Below are positions 8,654 to 16,733 of a DNA stretch of 64,000 nucleotides, piece after piece. Every line of letters begins with the position of its first letter. The first letter of the stretch is position 1. Below the pieces are notes generated by a model. It had not been told where the DNA came from, ran no database searches, and saw only the letters and a program-made list of their open reading frames with translations. Source of the stretch: Acinetobacter courvalinii (GTDB lineage Bacteria > Pseudomonadota > Gammaproteobacteria > Pseudomonadales > Moraxellaceae); assembly GCF_014635545.1 (NCBI RefSeq), contig NZ_BMDA01000001.1:1008739-1072738 (forward strand), given 5' to 3'. Both the position numbers and the translations under genes were made by a program.

Positions 8654-9082
8654 TTAAACATTTTGGGATAATAAGATATCTCGAACCTGTTGATATTGTT
8701 TCAATCGTTCAAAATCTTTCATTGTCGGAGACTGAATCCGTGATAAGTCCATATTGTCAGTGAGATCAGCCAGTTTCACAATACGTGCAATCGGATTCTG
8801 TACCGTGCGCTGCGCAGCCTGTATACGGGATTCGCCTTGCTGTTTTGTCAGGGCAACAATCGCTTCGATCAGATGCATGGGAAAACCAAGCGCATATAGC
8901 TCATCCGTCGTGGTGGCGGTATCCTCTAAAATATCGTGTAAAACGGCAACGATTTTGTGCTCAATATCCGGCATGTTGAGCATCACTCTCAAGGGATGCA
9001 GAATGTAGGGGGCATCGGCTTTATCTACTTGGCCTGCATGCCGTTCTGCTGCAAGAGAAATCGCCCGTTCAAGTGTTGCCAT
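8654..9082 (-). CDS. HD-domain phosphohydrolase, SpoT-hydrolase-like
   Basis: 142 residues of a single HD fold. H29 (ILHPLRV), the H49-D50 pair (VAVLHDILED) and the Asp in KLADLTDN are the metal ligands of the (p)ppGpp hydrolase-like subgroup. There is no synthetase, TGS or ACT domain, so it is a stand-alone small hydrolase of Mesh1/SAH-like size; whether it cleaves (p)ppGpp or another nucleotide is unknown. The start ATG at 9082 has GAGAGG nine bases upstream; the open frame extends 16 codons further without such a signal. Confidence 0.8.
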   Translation of the reverse strand: MATLERAISLAAERHAGQVDKADAPYILHPLRVMLNMPDIEHKIVAVLHDILEDTATTTDELYALGFPMHLIEAIVALTKQQGESRIQAAQRTVQNPIARIVKLADLTDNMDLSRIQSPTMKDFERLKQYQQVRDILLSQNV

Positions 9083-9170
9083 GATTGAAATCCTCTCATT
9101 CAAAGTATAGACGATAGATTCAGGCATCATATTCTTTTAAACTGGATCAAATTTTTGATGCTCTATTATT

Positions 9171-9494
9171 ATGTCCTATCAACTTATTCATATTGCCGAT
9201 GCAACTCAAAATATTACCTGTCCGTTTTGTCAGCATGCTGTTTTAGACTGGGAACAGGAACAGTATATCCAACCTTGTGAACATACCTTATTTATGGCCA
9301 TGGACTTAGGCTTTGAATTTATCGCCGATCGTTTCGACGAGGTTTTGTCACAATCGGTTGATGAAATTCATGAAGATCCGAATATGAATATTTTCGCCAC
9401 GGTGAGTCAGGCAAATTATCCTGAAATGCAAATTTTTAAAGCCGATTTGGGGATAGAAGGTATGTTTCGCTATGTGGGCTTTAGTCAAAACTAA
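9171..9494 (+). CDS. Small protein with an N-terminal CPFC motif
   Basis: 107 residues, acidic, with no membrane segment. It begins with a possible metal-binding knuckle, CPFCQHA at residues 17-23, followed by a lone Cys-x-His (PCEHT) that could complete a zinc site. I do not recognise the family and make no functional call. Divergent from the HD-domain gene and convergent with grxD; ends at a bidirectional terminator. Confidence 0.68.
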   Translation: MSYQLIHIADATQNITCPFCQHAVLDWEQEQYIQPCEHTLFMAMDLGFEFIADRFDEVLSQSVDEIHEDPNMNIFATVSQANYPEMQIFKADLGIEGMFRYVGFSQN

Positions 9495-9505
9495 CTCCCT
9501 TTCAA

Positions 9506-9540
9506 TAAAAAAGCCAATCATGTGATTGGCTTTTTGCTTT
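9506..9540. terminator. Bidirectional terminator
   Basis: AAAAAGCCAATCA and TGATTGGCTTTTT pair around two bases, flanked by A and T runs. Serves the CPFC gene and grxD. Confidence 0.9.
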
Positions 9541-9545
9541 ACAGC

Positions 9546-9887
9546 TTATGCTTCAGGCGCTGGGCTGTACTGTTCAACCAATGGCTTTAACTCACCATTC
9601 TGGAACATTTCAAGCATAATATCGCTACCGCCAATCAACTCGCCATTGACCCAAAGTTGTGGGAAAGTAGGCCAGTTTGCAATTTGCGGCAAAGTTGCAC
9701 GAATATCTTGATTTTCCAAGATATTTACGTAGGCAAATGGACGACCAATTTGGCTAAGTGCTTCTACTGCACGAGCAGAAAAACCACATTGCGGGAATTG
9801 TGGAGTGCCTTTCATGTAAAGTAAAACAGGGTGTTTCGCAATTTGATCACGAATTAACGCTACTGTATCACGCGCTTGTTCCGTCAT
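9546..9887 (-). CDS. grxD: Monothiol glutaredoxin, Grx4 type
   Basis: 113-residue cytosolic glutaredoxin with the monothiol CGFS active site (Cys34 in PQCGFSARA), the upstream YMKGTP motif, the TFPQLWVNGELIGG segment that holds the cis-Pro loop, and GGSDI. Grx4 proteins bind a [2Fe-2S] cluster with glutathione as dimers or with BolA partners and help deliver iron-sulfur clusters. No BolA gene is adjacent. Normal length. Confidence 0.95.
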   Translation of the reverse strand: MTEQARDTVALIRDQIAKHPVLLYMKGTPQFPQCGFSARAVEALSQIGRPFAYVNILENQDIRATLPQIANWPTFPQLWVNGELIGGSDIMLEMFQNGELKPLVEQYSPAPEA

Positions 9888-10051
9888 AGATAGGATCCTC
9901 TACTAATCTTTCTGCATTATACCTAAAAAAAAGCGTGGCGGAGGATTGCAAAAGATTTTTCTTGTATAAAAGTGACTTTAAGCTTTCAATCTATGCAAGT
10001 TTTTGCTTATATAACTTTTTCCACTACAACTACTGATAGATTGAGTTTGTT

Positions 10052-11266
10052 ATGACTAATATCACTCTTGCTCCCGTGCAACCTGATCAACCCACACATC
10101 TTATGGCGACCTATGGTCGTCAGGCGATCAGCTTTGTACGAGGGCGAGGGGCGCATTTATATACCGCAGATGGAACCGAGTATTTAGATGCATTAACCGG
10201 GATTGCGGTATGTGGATTAGGGCATGCTCATCCGGTAATTGCTGAGGCGATCGCTGAACAGGCTGCAACTTTGGTTCACACCAGTAATTTATTTGAAATT
10301 CCTTGGCAAACGGCGGCAGCACAAAAACTGGCTGAAGTTTCTGGAATGCAGGAAATCTTCTTCTCCAATAGCGGGGCGGAATCCAATGAAGGTGCGATTA
10401 AAATTGCGCGTAAGTTCGGATCGCAACAAGGGATTGCCAATCCTAAAATTTTAGTGGCAGAACAATCTTTCCATGGCCGTACACTTGCAACCTTATCTGC
10501 AACAGGTAACAAGAAAGTACAGGAAGGTTTTGCTCCCTTGGTAGACGGCTTTGTTCGTGTGCCATTTGGCGATGTTGAAGCAATTCAGGAAGCAGCCATT
10601 ACTCATCCTGACATTGTGGCGATCCTGATTGAACCTATTCAAGGCGAAGGTGGGGTAAATACTGCACCTCAGGGCTTTAGCTATCTGGAAGAGGTACGTG
10701 CTTTATGTAATCAGCATAACTGGCTGATGATGCTGGATGAGATCCAGACGGGTAATGGCCGTACTGGTAAATATTTTGCCTATCAGCATACCAATATCAT
10801 TCCTGATGTCATGACCACGGCAAAAGGTTTGGGGAATGGCTTTCCTGTAGGTGCTGTGATGACCCAAGGTAAAGCGGTAGGCTTGCTGGGTGCAGGCAGT
10901 CATGGTTCAACCTATGGCGGTACGGTATTGGGATCACGTGTGGTTTACACGGTGCTGGATACACTGGAAAAAGAGAATGCTGTTGAAAATGCGGCAACCG
11001 TAGGGGCATATATTGTTGATCAGTTAAGCGCGCAATTGGCGGATCATCATGTTCAGGTGCGTGGTTTCGGCATGATGATCGGGATTCAATTGCCAAAAGA
11101 CTGTGCCGAGTTGGTTGCTATTGCACGTGATCAATATCAGTTGATTATTAATGTGACTGCGGGTTCTGTGGTGCGTTTACTCCCACCTTTGAATATGACT
11201 CAAGCACAAGCAGATGAATTGCTTAAACGTCTGGTACCTGCCATCCAGAATTTTCTTAAAGCTTAA
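10052..11266 (+). CDS. argD: Acetylornithine/succinyldiaminopimelate aminotransferase
   Basis: 404-residue class-III PLP aminotransferase of arginine biosynthesis. The PLP lysine is K258 in TTAKGLGNG, the phosphate-binding SGAESNE is at about 107-113, and the Asp that contacts the pyridine nitrogen is in MLDEIQTGNGRTG. Substrate arginine contacts (EQSFHGRT) match ArgD. It also probably serves lysine synthesis at the succinyl-DAP step. Single gene with its own terminator; other arginine genes are not nearby (argC is at 43 kb). Confidence 0.9.
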   Translation: MTNITLAPVQPDQPTHLMATYGRQAISFVRGRGAHLYTADGTEYLDALTGIAVCGLGHAHPVIAEAIAEQAATLVHTSNLFEIPWQTAAAQKLAEVSGMQEIFFSNSGAESNEGAIKIARKFGSQQGIANPKILVAEQSFHGRTLATLSATGNKKVQEGFAPLVDGFVRVPFGDVEAIQEAAITHPDIVAILIEPIQGEGGVNTAPQGFSYLEEVRALCNQHNWLMMLDEIQTGNGRTGKYFAYQHTNIIPDVMTTAKGLGNGFPVGAVMTQGKAVGLLGAGSHGSTYGGTVLGSRVVYTVLDTLEKENAVENAATVGAYIVDQLSAQLADHHVQVRGFGMMIGIQLPKDCAELVAIARDQYQLIINVTAGSVVRLLPPLNMTQAQADELLKRLVPAIQNFLKA

Positions 11267-11281
11267 GTAGCTAATATTCAT

Positions 11282-11312
11282 AAAAAAAGGGCAATTCATT
11301 TGCCCTTTTTTT
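11282..11312. terminator. Bidirectional terminator between argD and the CBS gene
   Basis: AAAAAAAGGGCAA and TTGCCCTTTTTTT pair around TTCAT. Confidence 0.9.
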
Positions 11313-11326
11313 ATGTTTGATTAAAA

Positions 11327-11758
11327 TCAACCAGAAATATATTGTTGTAACTGTTCAATCAGAATACGTTGATCGTCCATCGCTGCTTTTACCAGATCTC
11401 CAATCGAGATAAAGCCCACCAGCTTTTCCTGATCCAGTACTGGCAGATGACGTAAGTGTCGATCGGTCATGAGTTGTAAACATTCTTCTACGGTATGATT
11501 CAGGCTGACCGAGATCACTTTTGAGGTCATAATATCTGCAACAGGCGTATTATTGGAAGAACGTTCCATCAGGGCAATTTTGCGGGTGTAGTCACGTTCG
11601 GAAAAAATGCCAACGACTTTTTCATCTTCAGCAACAACCAAGGCACCAACACCTTTCTCGGCCATGATCTTAATTGCTTCAAGTACAGTCGCATTGGGTG
11701 AAATCGTAAAAATGGATTGTACTGCTTTATTCTTGATGACTTGAGCAACGATTGTCAT
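11327..11758 (-). CDS. Two-CBS-domain protein
   Basis: 143 residues made almost entirely of two CBS motifs, about residues 8-68 and 75-135, each with the pattern of a hydrophobic strand, GVGALVV or HLRHLPVLD, and a G-(F/I)-(I/F)-S-x-x-D end (VVGIFSERDYTRK; LVGFISIGDLVK). The SERD and SIGD endings are adenosine-ligand contacts in this fold. Such proteins sense AMP, ATP or NAD. No enzymatic domain is fused, so its partner is unknown. Confidence 0.88.
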   Translation of the reverse strand: MTIVAQVIKNKAVQSIFTISPNATVLEAIKIMAEKGVGALVVAEDEKVVGIFSERDYTRKIALMERSSNNTPVADIMTSKVISVSLNHTVEECLQLMTDRHLRHLPVLDQEKLVGFISIGDLVKAAMDDQRILIEQLQQYISG

Positions 11759-11837
11759 TGTTTATCCACCTGTGTTGTATTGTCGTTTTCATTTAACTTA
11801 ACGGTATTTTTTTTAATTGCAAAGCGCTAATTTCATT

Positions 11838-11882
11838 CCAATGATAACTTTTGCGCATAAATGTTCAAAAAGTCATCATTGG
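11838..11882. repeat. 15-bp near-perfect inverted repeat
   Basis: CCAATGATAACTTTT (11838-11852) and AAAAGTCATCATTGG (11868-11882) pair with a single mismatch across 15 bases. No T run on either strand, so it is not a standard terminator. It lies between two leftward genes. Confidence 0.5.
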
Positions 11883-11896
11883 TCTGCAGGTATGTT

Positions 11897-12274
11897 TTAA
11901 GCAGGTATGACCGCTTCGCGTGGCATAAAAAAGAAATGCTGCATTTGCTGGGTTGAAAGCTTAAATTTGCGGTGTGATGAGTTGAATAATGCAGGTTCAA
12001 CCTGTAAACGGGTTAAGGTGGGAAGCAAGGACTCATGAAAGTCCTTGGGGGTAATTTTCCGTGGCGTGTAGTGTTTCCAGTTGGCCTTGGCATAACGATG
12101 GGCTTGAACCCCATTGAGCCAGAAAGGGAAGACATGACCGTCCTGATCTGATTTGATTGCCCAACCTTGATGGTAAAGGCCCCAAAGTGCACCACAGTAC
12201 ATCATTGTTTTTAGAATTGAAATTTTAATCATCAACTCTCGTGAAACCGGCTGAAAATGGTTAAAGCGATACAT
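11897..12274 (-). CDS. DUF2750-like protein
   Basis: 125 residues. The block LWGLYHQGWAIKSDQDGHVFP followed by FWLNGVQAHRYAKANW resembles DUF2750 proteins, which share a 'W-x-L...GW...D-G...P-x-W' pattern; the function of that family is unknown. The upstream ATG at 12274 keeps the family-like segment PVSRELMIKISILK; a shorter start at 12232 has a GAGAG nearby and is also possible. Family call is from pattern memory. Confidence 0.55.
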   Translation of the reverse strand: MYRFNHFQPVSRELMIKISILKTMMYCGALWGLYHQGWAIKSDQDGHVFPFWLNGVQAHRYAKANWKHYTPRKITPKDFHESLLPTLTRLQVEPALFNSSHRKFKLSTQQMQHFFFMPREAVIPA

Positions 12275-12546
12275 GTTATTGAACTAATATTCTTAAACTT
12301 ATAGCTCATTATAAGAAATCTAGATGTCATTTATGTTTAACAATTGACTAAAATCGTAAGCAAATATTGTAGTTGCTTAGATAATTGCTTGGTAAGTTCT
12401 TTGAATTTGTAAGCTAAGACGTTGGATAAATTAGAATTATTGTGTTTTTAGTAATCAGGAAATTTGATCTGGGTAGCTTAATGTTTTAATGCAGTACGAA
12501 TGGATAAGTAGAGATCATTTTATAAATTATAATTTAACAGGCATTA
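12275..12546. other. Gene-free AT-rich stretch
   Basis: No gene seen. It contains the short inverted pair AAGCAA/TTGCTT near 12360-12380 and presumably the promoter of the DUF2750-like gene. Confidence 0.45.
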
Positions 12547-12605
12547 AAAAAACGCCACCTGAGCAAATCAAAGCGATAAAAGCTTTGATATAGCGCAAGG
12601 ACGTT
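12547..12605 (-). terminator. Probable minus-strand terminator of the short Sel1-repeat gene
   Basis: Minus-strand reading gives outer pairs AAACG/CGTTT, an inner hairpin ATCAAAGC-N7-GCTTTGAT, and a final T run. The inner pairing is exact; the whole fold is irregular. Confidence 0.6.
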
Positions 12606-12608
12606 TCT

Positions 12609-12842
12609 TTAAGCTTGGAGGGTTGCCATCTTCTGCCAATACTGGGCTTTTAAGGAATCGCGTTCTACTCGGAAGCCTTGATAATACAATTCTGCTAAAA
12701 ATAGTGCCGCTTTGCCGTGGCCTGCTTTAGCAACTTCCTCAAGCTCTTTTACTGCATCTTGGAAGTTTTTTTGCGATTGAATTGTATTGACCGCATTTGC
12801 ATAGAGATGCTCTAGTTCATGGTGTGTAACATGTTGAATCAT
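12609..12842 (-). CDS. Small single Sel1-repeat protein
   Basis: 77 residues, no signal peptide. The segment GHGKAALFLAELYYQGFRV then RDSLKAQYWQKMA is one Sel1-type repeat (alanine-rich helix, LAELYYQG turn, second helix). Sel1 repeats mediate protein-protein contacts. Ends at its own hairpin. It is much shorter than typical Sel1 proteins but has AGGAGT upstream of the start, so it looks like a real small gene. Confidence 0.68.
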   Translation of the reverse strand: MIQHVTHHELEHLYANAVNTIQSQKNFQDAVKELEEVAKAGHGKAALFLAELYYQGFRVERDSLKAQYWQKMATLQA

Positions 12843-13068
12843 ATAATAACTCCTTATTTTAATTATGATTACCGCAAATTCTATCCAAAGTTATACTACT
12901 TCGAATTTAAGCTACTTTAACTTAGAATTATTAAAGTAATATGACAAATTGATGGAATTGTCAAATATATTCAGCAATTTTGCGTAAATAAAAGCTTACA
13001 CGATTAAACATTTACCACAAATAATTTTAAGTAGAATCAAAGTGAGAATAAGAGAAAAGGAGAATAAC

Positions 13069-13428
13069 ATGTCAAATGTCATTGATGGTGTGAATGTTGA
13101 TGTTCCACCATTAGAAAGCCAGATCATTGCGCTAGCGCATCATCACCGTAAATTACTGGATGAAGCGATCTTTCATCAGGAAATTCATTTAGGTGACTAT
13201 TGTCTGGCACAACGCAAACGTGTGTATGACTTTGCTAGCCATTTAAGCCCTGAGCAGAAAGATCGTTTTTATAAAATTTATGATGGAGAGCTGAGGAATA
13301 TTGCAGACGATGATGATTTACATCCCGCTGATGCAGAAAGTGGAGTCGGCATGTTTGCGATTTTCATTGTTTTGGTGATGATCGCATTTATCCTGTACTT
13401 TGCTTTTGTACGTTCGCTGGTCAGTTAA
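13069..13428 (+). CDS. Tail-anchored small protein, unknown function
   Basis: 119 residues. A cytoplasmic helical region with LAHHHRKLLDEAIF and LSPEQKDRFYKIYDGEL is followed by an acidic linker (IADDDDLHPADAESG) and one C-terminal membrane helix (GMFAIFIVLVMIAFILYFAF). This makes a tail-anchored inner-membrane topology likely. The ATG at 13069 is preceded by AAGGAG with good spacing; the open frame begins nine codons earlier at a weak GTG. No family recognised. Confidence 0.68.
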   Translation: MSNVIDGVNVDVPPLESQIIALAHHHRKLLDEAIFHQEIHLGDYCLAQRKRVYDFASHLSPEQKDRFYKIYDGELRNIADDDDLHPADAESGVGMFAIFIVLVMIAFILYFAFVRSLVS

Positions 13429-13447
13429 TCACGGCTAAAGTTATTTG

Positions 13448-13487
13448 CACGTTCAATAGGTTGTGGAATTGTGACTTATTGAACGTG
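13448..13487. repeat. 11-bp perfect inverted repeat
   Basis: CACGTTCAATA (13448-13458) and TATTGAACGTG (13477-13487) are exact inverted arms; the pairing can extend inward with G-T pairs. No T run follows on either strand. Confidence 0.55.
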
Positions 13488-13518
13488 GTACTTGTCCTAA
13501 GCGAATCAGAGACATACA

Positions 13519-13538
13519 CTACCTCTAATTCGAGGTAG
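13519..13538 (+). promoter_or_regulatory. Hairpin that hides the ribosome binding site of the 13542 gene
   Basis: CTACCTC and GAGGTAG form a perfect 7-bp stem around TAATTC. The right arm contains the Shine-Dalgarno GAGG whose ATG follows six bases after it. In the folded state the binding site is fully paired. Confidence 0.6.
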
Positions 13539-13541
13539 GTT

Positions 13542-13871
13542 ATGTTGTCTATACTTTCTAAACATAAATTGATGCAATCCAGAGTAGGATTCAAACTCGA
13601 CCAATTTTATAATATTTTGGTCGCTATTATTATTTTGTCCATTTTTATACTTGCGTATAACGCATTATTACGTCCAGTCAGTTCATTGCAATATCAGCAA
13701 GTGGTGCAGTTTGCTCATCAGGCCAGCCATCCGCGGACCCAGCATATGGCCATTGAGGTGTTAGAGCAGACTCCCATTCGCCGTATTAATTATTTAAAAT
13801 TATTAAATGCTTATCAATTTGAATCGAACCGGATTAAACAATATCCAGCGATGGCAAAAGAAGATGAGTGA
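13542..13871 (+). CDS. Small single-pass membrane protein
   Basis: 109 residues. One N-terminal membrane segment (NILVAIIILSIFILAYNALL, about 24-43) precedes a roughly 65-residue soluble, probably helical part with QQVVQFAHQASHPRTQHMA. A type II or signal-anchor topology with the tail in the periplasm is likely. Its ribosome binding site lies in a perfect hairpin. I do not recognise the family. ftsY starts 116 bases downstream on the same strand. Confidence 0.65.
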   Translation: MLSILSKHKLMQSRVGFKLDQFYNILVAIIILSIFILAYNALLRPVSSLQYQQVVQFAHQASHPRTQHMAIEVLEQTPIRRINYLKLLNAYQFESNRIKQYPAMAKEDE

Positions 13872-13987
13872 GTTTTAATCGACTCATTTCCATTATAAAT
13901 GAATGCATTGCCTTATTCGGGAAAAGAATAGCAATTTATGCTAGACTGGCCCCATTTTAAAAGCTGCTTTACTTTCAAGGAATCGAC

Positions 13988-15103
13988 ATGCAACAGCAAT
14001 CGAATATGCAAAATAAATTCTTGATAAATGCTGACATCGGTGATGATGATGTCACCTTACCAAGTTTACCTGCTGTCGATGTTCCCATTATAGAGCCTGC
14101 AGTACAAAAGCCAGTAGAGCCAGCTGTTACTGCTGCGGTAGAACCTGTTGCACCAGTGGTTGAAGAAGAAACCAAATCAACAGGTTTCTTTGGTCGTATG
14201 AAAGATGGATTGACCAAAACCCGCCGTAGTTTTACGGATGGTATGGTCAACATTCTGATTGGCGGTAAAGAAATTGATGATGAGCTCTTGGAAGAAGTTG
14301 AAGAGCAGCTTTTAGTGGCAGATATTGGTGTGGATGCGACCAAAACCATTATTGCGAATCTGACTGAACGTACTGCACGTGGAGATTTAATCTACTCACA
14401 TGCTTTATACAAGGCGTTACAAGAAGAATTGGTTGCTTTATTGGCACCCCGTGTTAAACCGCTACATATTGATCCGAATAAATCACCGTATGTGATTTTG
14501 ATGGTGGGTGTAAATGGCGTAGGCAAAACCACAACCATCGGTAAACTGGCAAAGCGTTTACAGGGTGAAGGCAAGAAAGTCATGCTGGCTGCGGGTGATA
14601 CCTTCCGTGCAGCCGCAACTGAACAATTGCAAATCTGGGGCGAGCGTAATGACATTCCAGTCGTTGCACAGGGCCATGGGGCTGACAGTGCGTCGGTGAT
14701 CTTTGATGCATTTGAAAGTGCACGCGCCAAAGGCATTGATGTCTTGATTGCAGATACCGCTGGGCGTCTGCAAAACAAAGCCAACCTGATGGAAGAGTTG
14801 AAAAAAGTAAAACGTGTCATGCAAAAGATTGATGCAACCGCACCGCATGAAATCATGCTGATTGTAGATGCGGGCACCGGTCAAAATGCGATTAATCAGG
14901 TACAGCTGTTTGACGAGGCTGTTGGTCTCACCGGTATCACCATTACCAAACTGGATGGCACAGCAAAAGGTGGCGTCTTGTTCAATATTGCAAGTCGTAC
15001 TCATGTGCCGATTCGCTATATTGGTGTAGGTGAGAAGATTGATGATTTACGTCCATTCTCAGCGAAATCATTCGTTGCTGCTTTATTTGAAACAGATAAA
15101 TAA
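13988..15103 (+). CDS. ftsY: Signal recognition particle receptor
   Basis: 371-residue SRP GTPase that docks ribosome-Ffh complexes at the Sec translocon. An acidic N-terminal A domain rich in Glu, Pro and Val (residues about 15-62) is followed by the helical N domain (FGRMKDGLTKTRRSF onward) and the G domain with the P loop GVNGVGKTTTIGKLA, the DTFRAAA insertion, DTAGR and TKLDGTAKGG. The A domain is shorter than in E. coli. AAGGA precedes the ATG. Monocistronic with its own terminator. Confidence 0.96.
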   Translation: MQQQSNMQNKFLINADIGDDDVTLPSLPAVDVPIIEPAVQKPVEPAVTAAVEPVAPVVEEETKSTGFFGRMKDGLTKTRRSFTDGMVNILIGGKEIDDELLEEVEEQLLVADIGVDATKTIIANLTERTARGDLIYSHALYKALQEELVALLAPRVKPLHIDPNKSPYVILMVGVNGVGKTTTIGKLAKRLQGEGKKVMLAAGDTFRAAATEQLQIWGERNDIPVVAQGHGADSASVIFDAFESARAKGIDVLIADTAGRLQNKANLMEELKKVKRVMQKIDATAPHEIMLIVDAGTGQNAINQVQLFDEAVGLTGITITKLDGTAKGGVLFNIASRTHVPIRYIGVGEKIDDLRPFSAKSFVAALFETDK

Positions 15104-15120
15104 ATCGTTTTTTCTATGTA

Positions 15121-15147
15121 ATAAAAGCCGAGTTTTCGGCTTTTATT
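15121..15147 (+). terminator. Intrinsic terminator after ftsY
   Basis: ATAAAAGCCGA pairs with TCGGCTTTTAT around GTTT, with T residues following. Confidence 0.88.
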
Positions 15148-15205
15148 TTGTTTAAAAATAAGCGGTTAAAAAAATACATGAATAATTTAAAAAAGAGCCT
15201 TTAAC

Positions 15206-15796
15206 ATGAATTTTTTATTAAAACCTTTAGCCTTTATGATGTTAACCAGTTTCTTAGGCACAAGTCCGGTATTAGCCTTAGGCGATACTGATGCCATAAA
15301 CACACTCATCCAAAGTGCTGAACAAGGCGATAGTGAAGCACAATATTCTTTAGCGACGATGTATGCGGATGGCGACGGAGTTGAACAAGATAATGCTAAA
15401 GCAGTACATTGGTATCTTATGGCTGCAGATCAAGGAAATGTAAACGCTCAGAATAATTTAGCCTGGATGTATGAAAATGGCAAAGGGATCGCACAGGATC
15501 ATAAAAAAGCTTTTGAGTGGTATCAACGTGCAGCCAATCAAGGAGATCGTAATGCACAATATAATCTGGGGGTGATGTATGCGCATGGGCGGGGTGTGCA
15601 GAAAGATAATAATAAAGCCCATCAATGGTATTTTAAGGCAGCCGAACAGGGAGATCTGGATGCACAGCATTATTTAAGGATGTCTTATTTACTCAAGCAA
15701 CTTGATCAAGCAGAACAGGAGAAATACAAAATGATTTCAAAAGACTGGGTGATTCCTGTGGTTGAGGCAGAAGAAGCGAGCGCAGAAGCGGATTAA
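15206..15796 (+). CDS. Exported Sel1-repeat protein
   Basis: 196 residues with a signal peptide (about 1-25, ending VLA-LG). Three consecutive 36-residue Sel1-like repeats follow, each with the pattern A-Q-Y/N-x-L-x-x-M-Y-x-x-G-x-G-V/I-x-x-D (SLATMYADGDGVEQD, NLAWMYENGKGIAQD, NLGVMYAHGRGVQKD), then a partial fourth. These superhelical repeats are protein-binding scaffolds in the periplasm or envelope. A charged tail rich in Glu and Ala ends the protein. Partner unknown. Confidence 0.85.
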   Translation: MNFLLKPLAFMMLTSFLGTSPVLALGDTDAINTLIQSAEQGDSEAQYSLATMYADGDGVEQDNAKAVHWYLMAADQGNVNAQNNLAWMYENGKGIAQDHKKAFEWYQRAANQGDRNAQYNLGVMYAHGRGVQKDNNKAHQWYFKAAEQGDLDAQHYLRMSYLLKQLDQAEQEKYKMISKDWVIPVVEAEEASAEAD

Positions 15797-15928
15797 TGCA
15801 ACAGGATTTTAATTGTTTCAAAAATAAAACGATCTGTCATGTTTTTTAGACTATTCCTAAAAAATATGTCGTTATACACTACATTCAATCCAAGATAACG
15901 CCCCAGGGCACAAGGTAGGAATAACAAC

Positions 15929-16525
15929 ATGAGCAACTTCTTAAATAGTATTAAATCACGTCGTACAATTTATGCAATTGGTAAAAACCTGACCGTAGAC
16001 CAAGCCACAATTGAAGAAACGATCCGTGAAGCTGTAAAACAAAGCCCATCATCATTTAACTCACAAACTTCTCGTGTTGTGACTTTATATGGTGAATCTC
16101 ATACTAAGTTCTGGGAAATCGTACGTGAAACATTACGTAAAATGGTTCCAGCAGAAGCTTTCGCCAATACAAGTGCGAAAATTGATAGCTTTGCAGCAGG
16201 CTTTGGTACAGCGTTATTCTATGAAGACCAAGATGTTGTGAAAGGTTTACAAGAACAATTTGCGTTATATGCAGATAACTTCCCGGTATGGTCAGAACAT
16301 TCAAGTGCGATTGCACAGTTTGCCACTTGGACTGCTTTATCTGAAATTGGTGTTGGTGCGTCATTACAACATTACAATCCAATTATTGATGCTGAAGTTG
16401 CAGAAACATTTGATATTCCTGCGAACTGGAAATTACGCGCTCAGTTGGTATTCGGTTCTATCGAAGCTGCTGCGGGTGAAAAAACATATATGGATGATGC
16501 AGCACGTTTCAAAACTTTTAACTAA
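15929..16525 (+). CDS. Nitroreductase-family protein (Frm2/Hbn1-like)
   Basis: 198-residue flavoprotein of the FMN-dependent nitroreductase fold. The N-terminal SIKSRRTIYAIGKNL and the SPSSFNSQTSR segment bind FMN phosphate and match the COG3560 group, whose fungal members are Frm2 and Hbn1, linked to fatty acid signalling and nitroaromatic reduction. The FEDQ-like FYEDQDVV and the end segment (AAAGEKTYMDDAARFK) also fit. The natural substrate is unknown. GGTAGGAATAACAAC precedes the ATG. Confidence 0.87.
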   Translation: MSNFLNSIKSRRTIYAIGKNLTVDQATIEETIREAVKQSPSSFNSQTSRVVTLYGESHTKFWEIVRETLRKMVPAEAFANTSAKIDSFAAGFGTALFYEDQDVVKGLQEQFALYADNFPVWSEHSSAIAQFATWTALSEIGVGASLQHYNPIIDAEVAETFDIPANWKLRAQLVFGSIEAAAGEKTYMDDAARFKTFN

Positions 16526-16541
16526 GTAAAAACTGCGCAGT

Positions 16542-16570
16542 AAAAAGAGCACCTTGAGTGCTCTTTTTTT
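16542..16570 (+). terminator. Intrinsic terminator after the nitroreductase gene
   Basis: AAAAAGAGCAC pairs with GTGCTCTTTTTTT around CTTGA. Confidence 0.9.
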
Positions 16571-16733
16571 GTTTGCATAAAATATGCAGATTGCATTTAT
16601 CCTGTATATCCCAATGGGATAGCCTAGACATCATTTATACGTGAAGTAAGAGGTCTAACAGTTAAAATGAAGGACAGGACGTTACCTGGAATGCATGACT
16701 AAATGAAGCTTATCTTGAATAAACACAAGCAAT

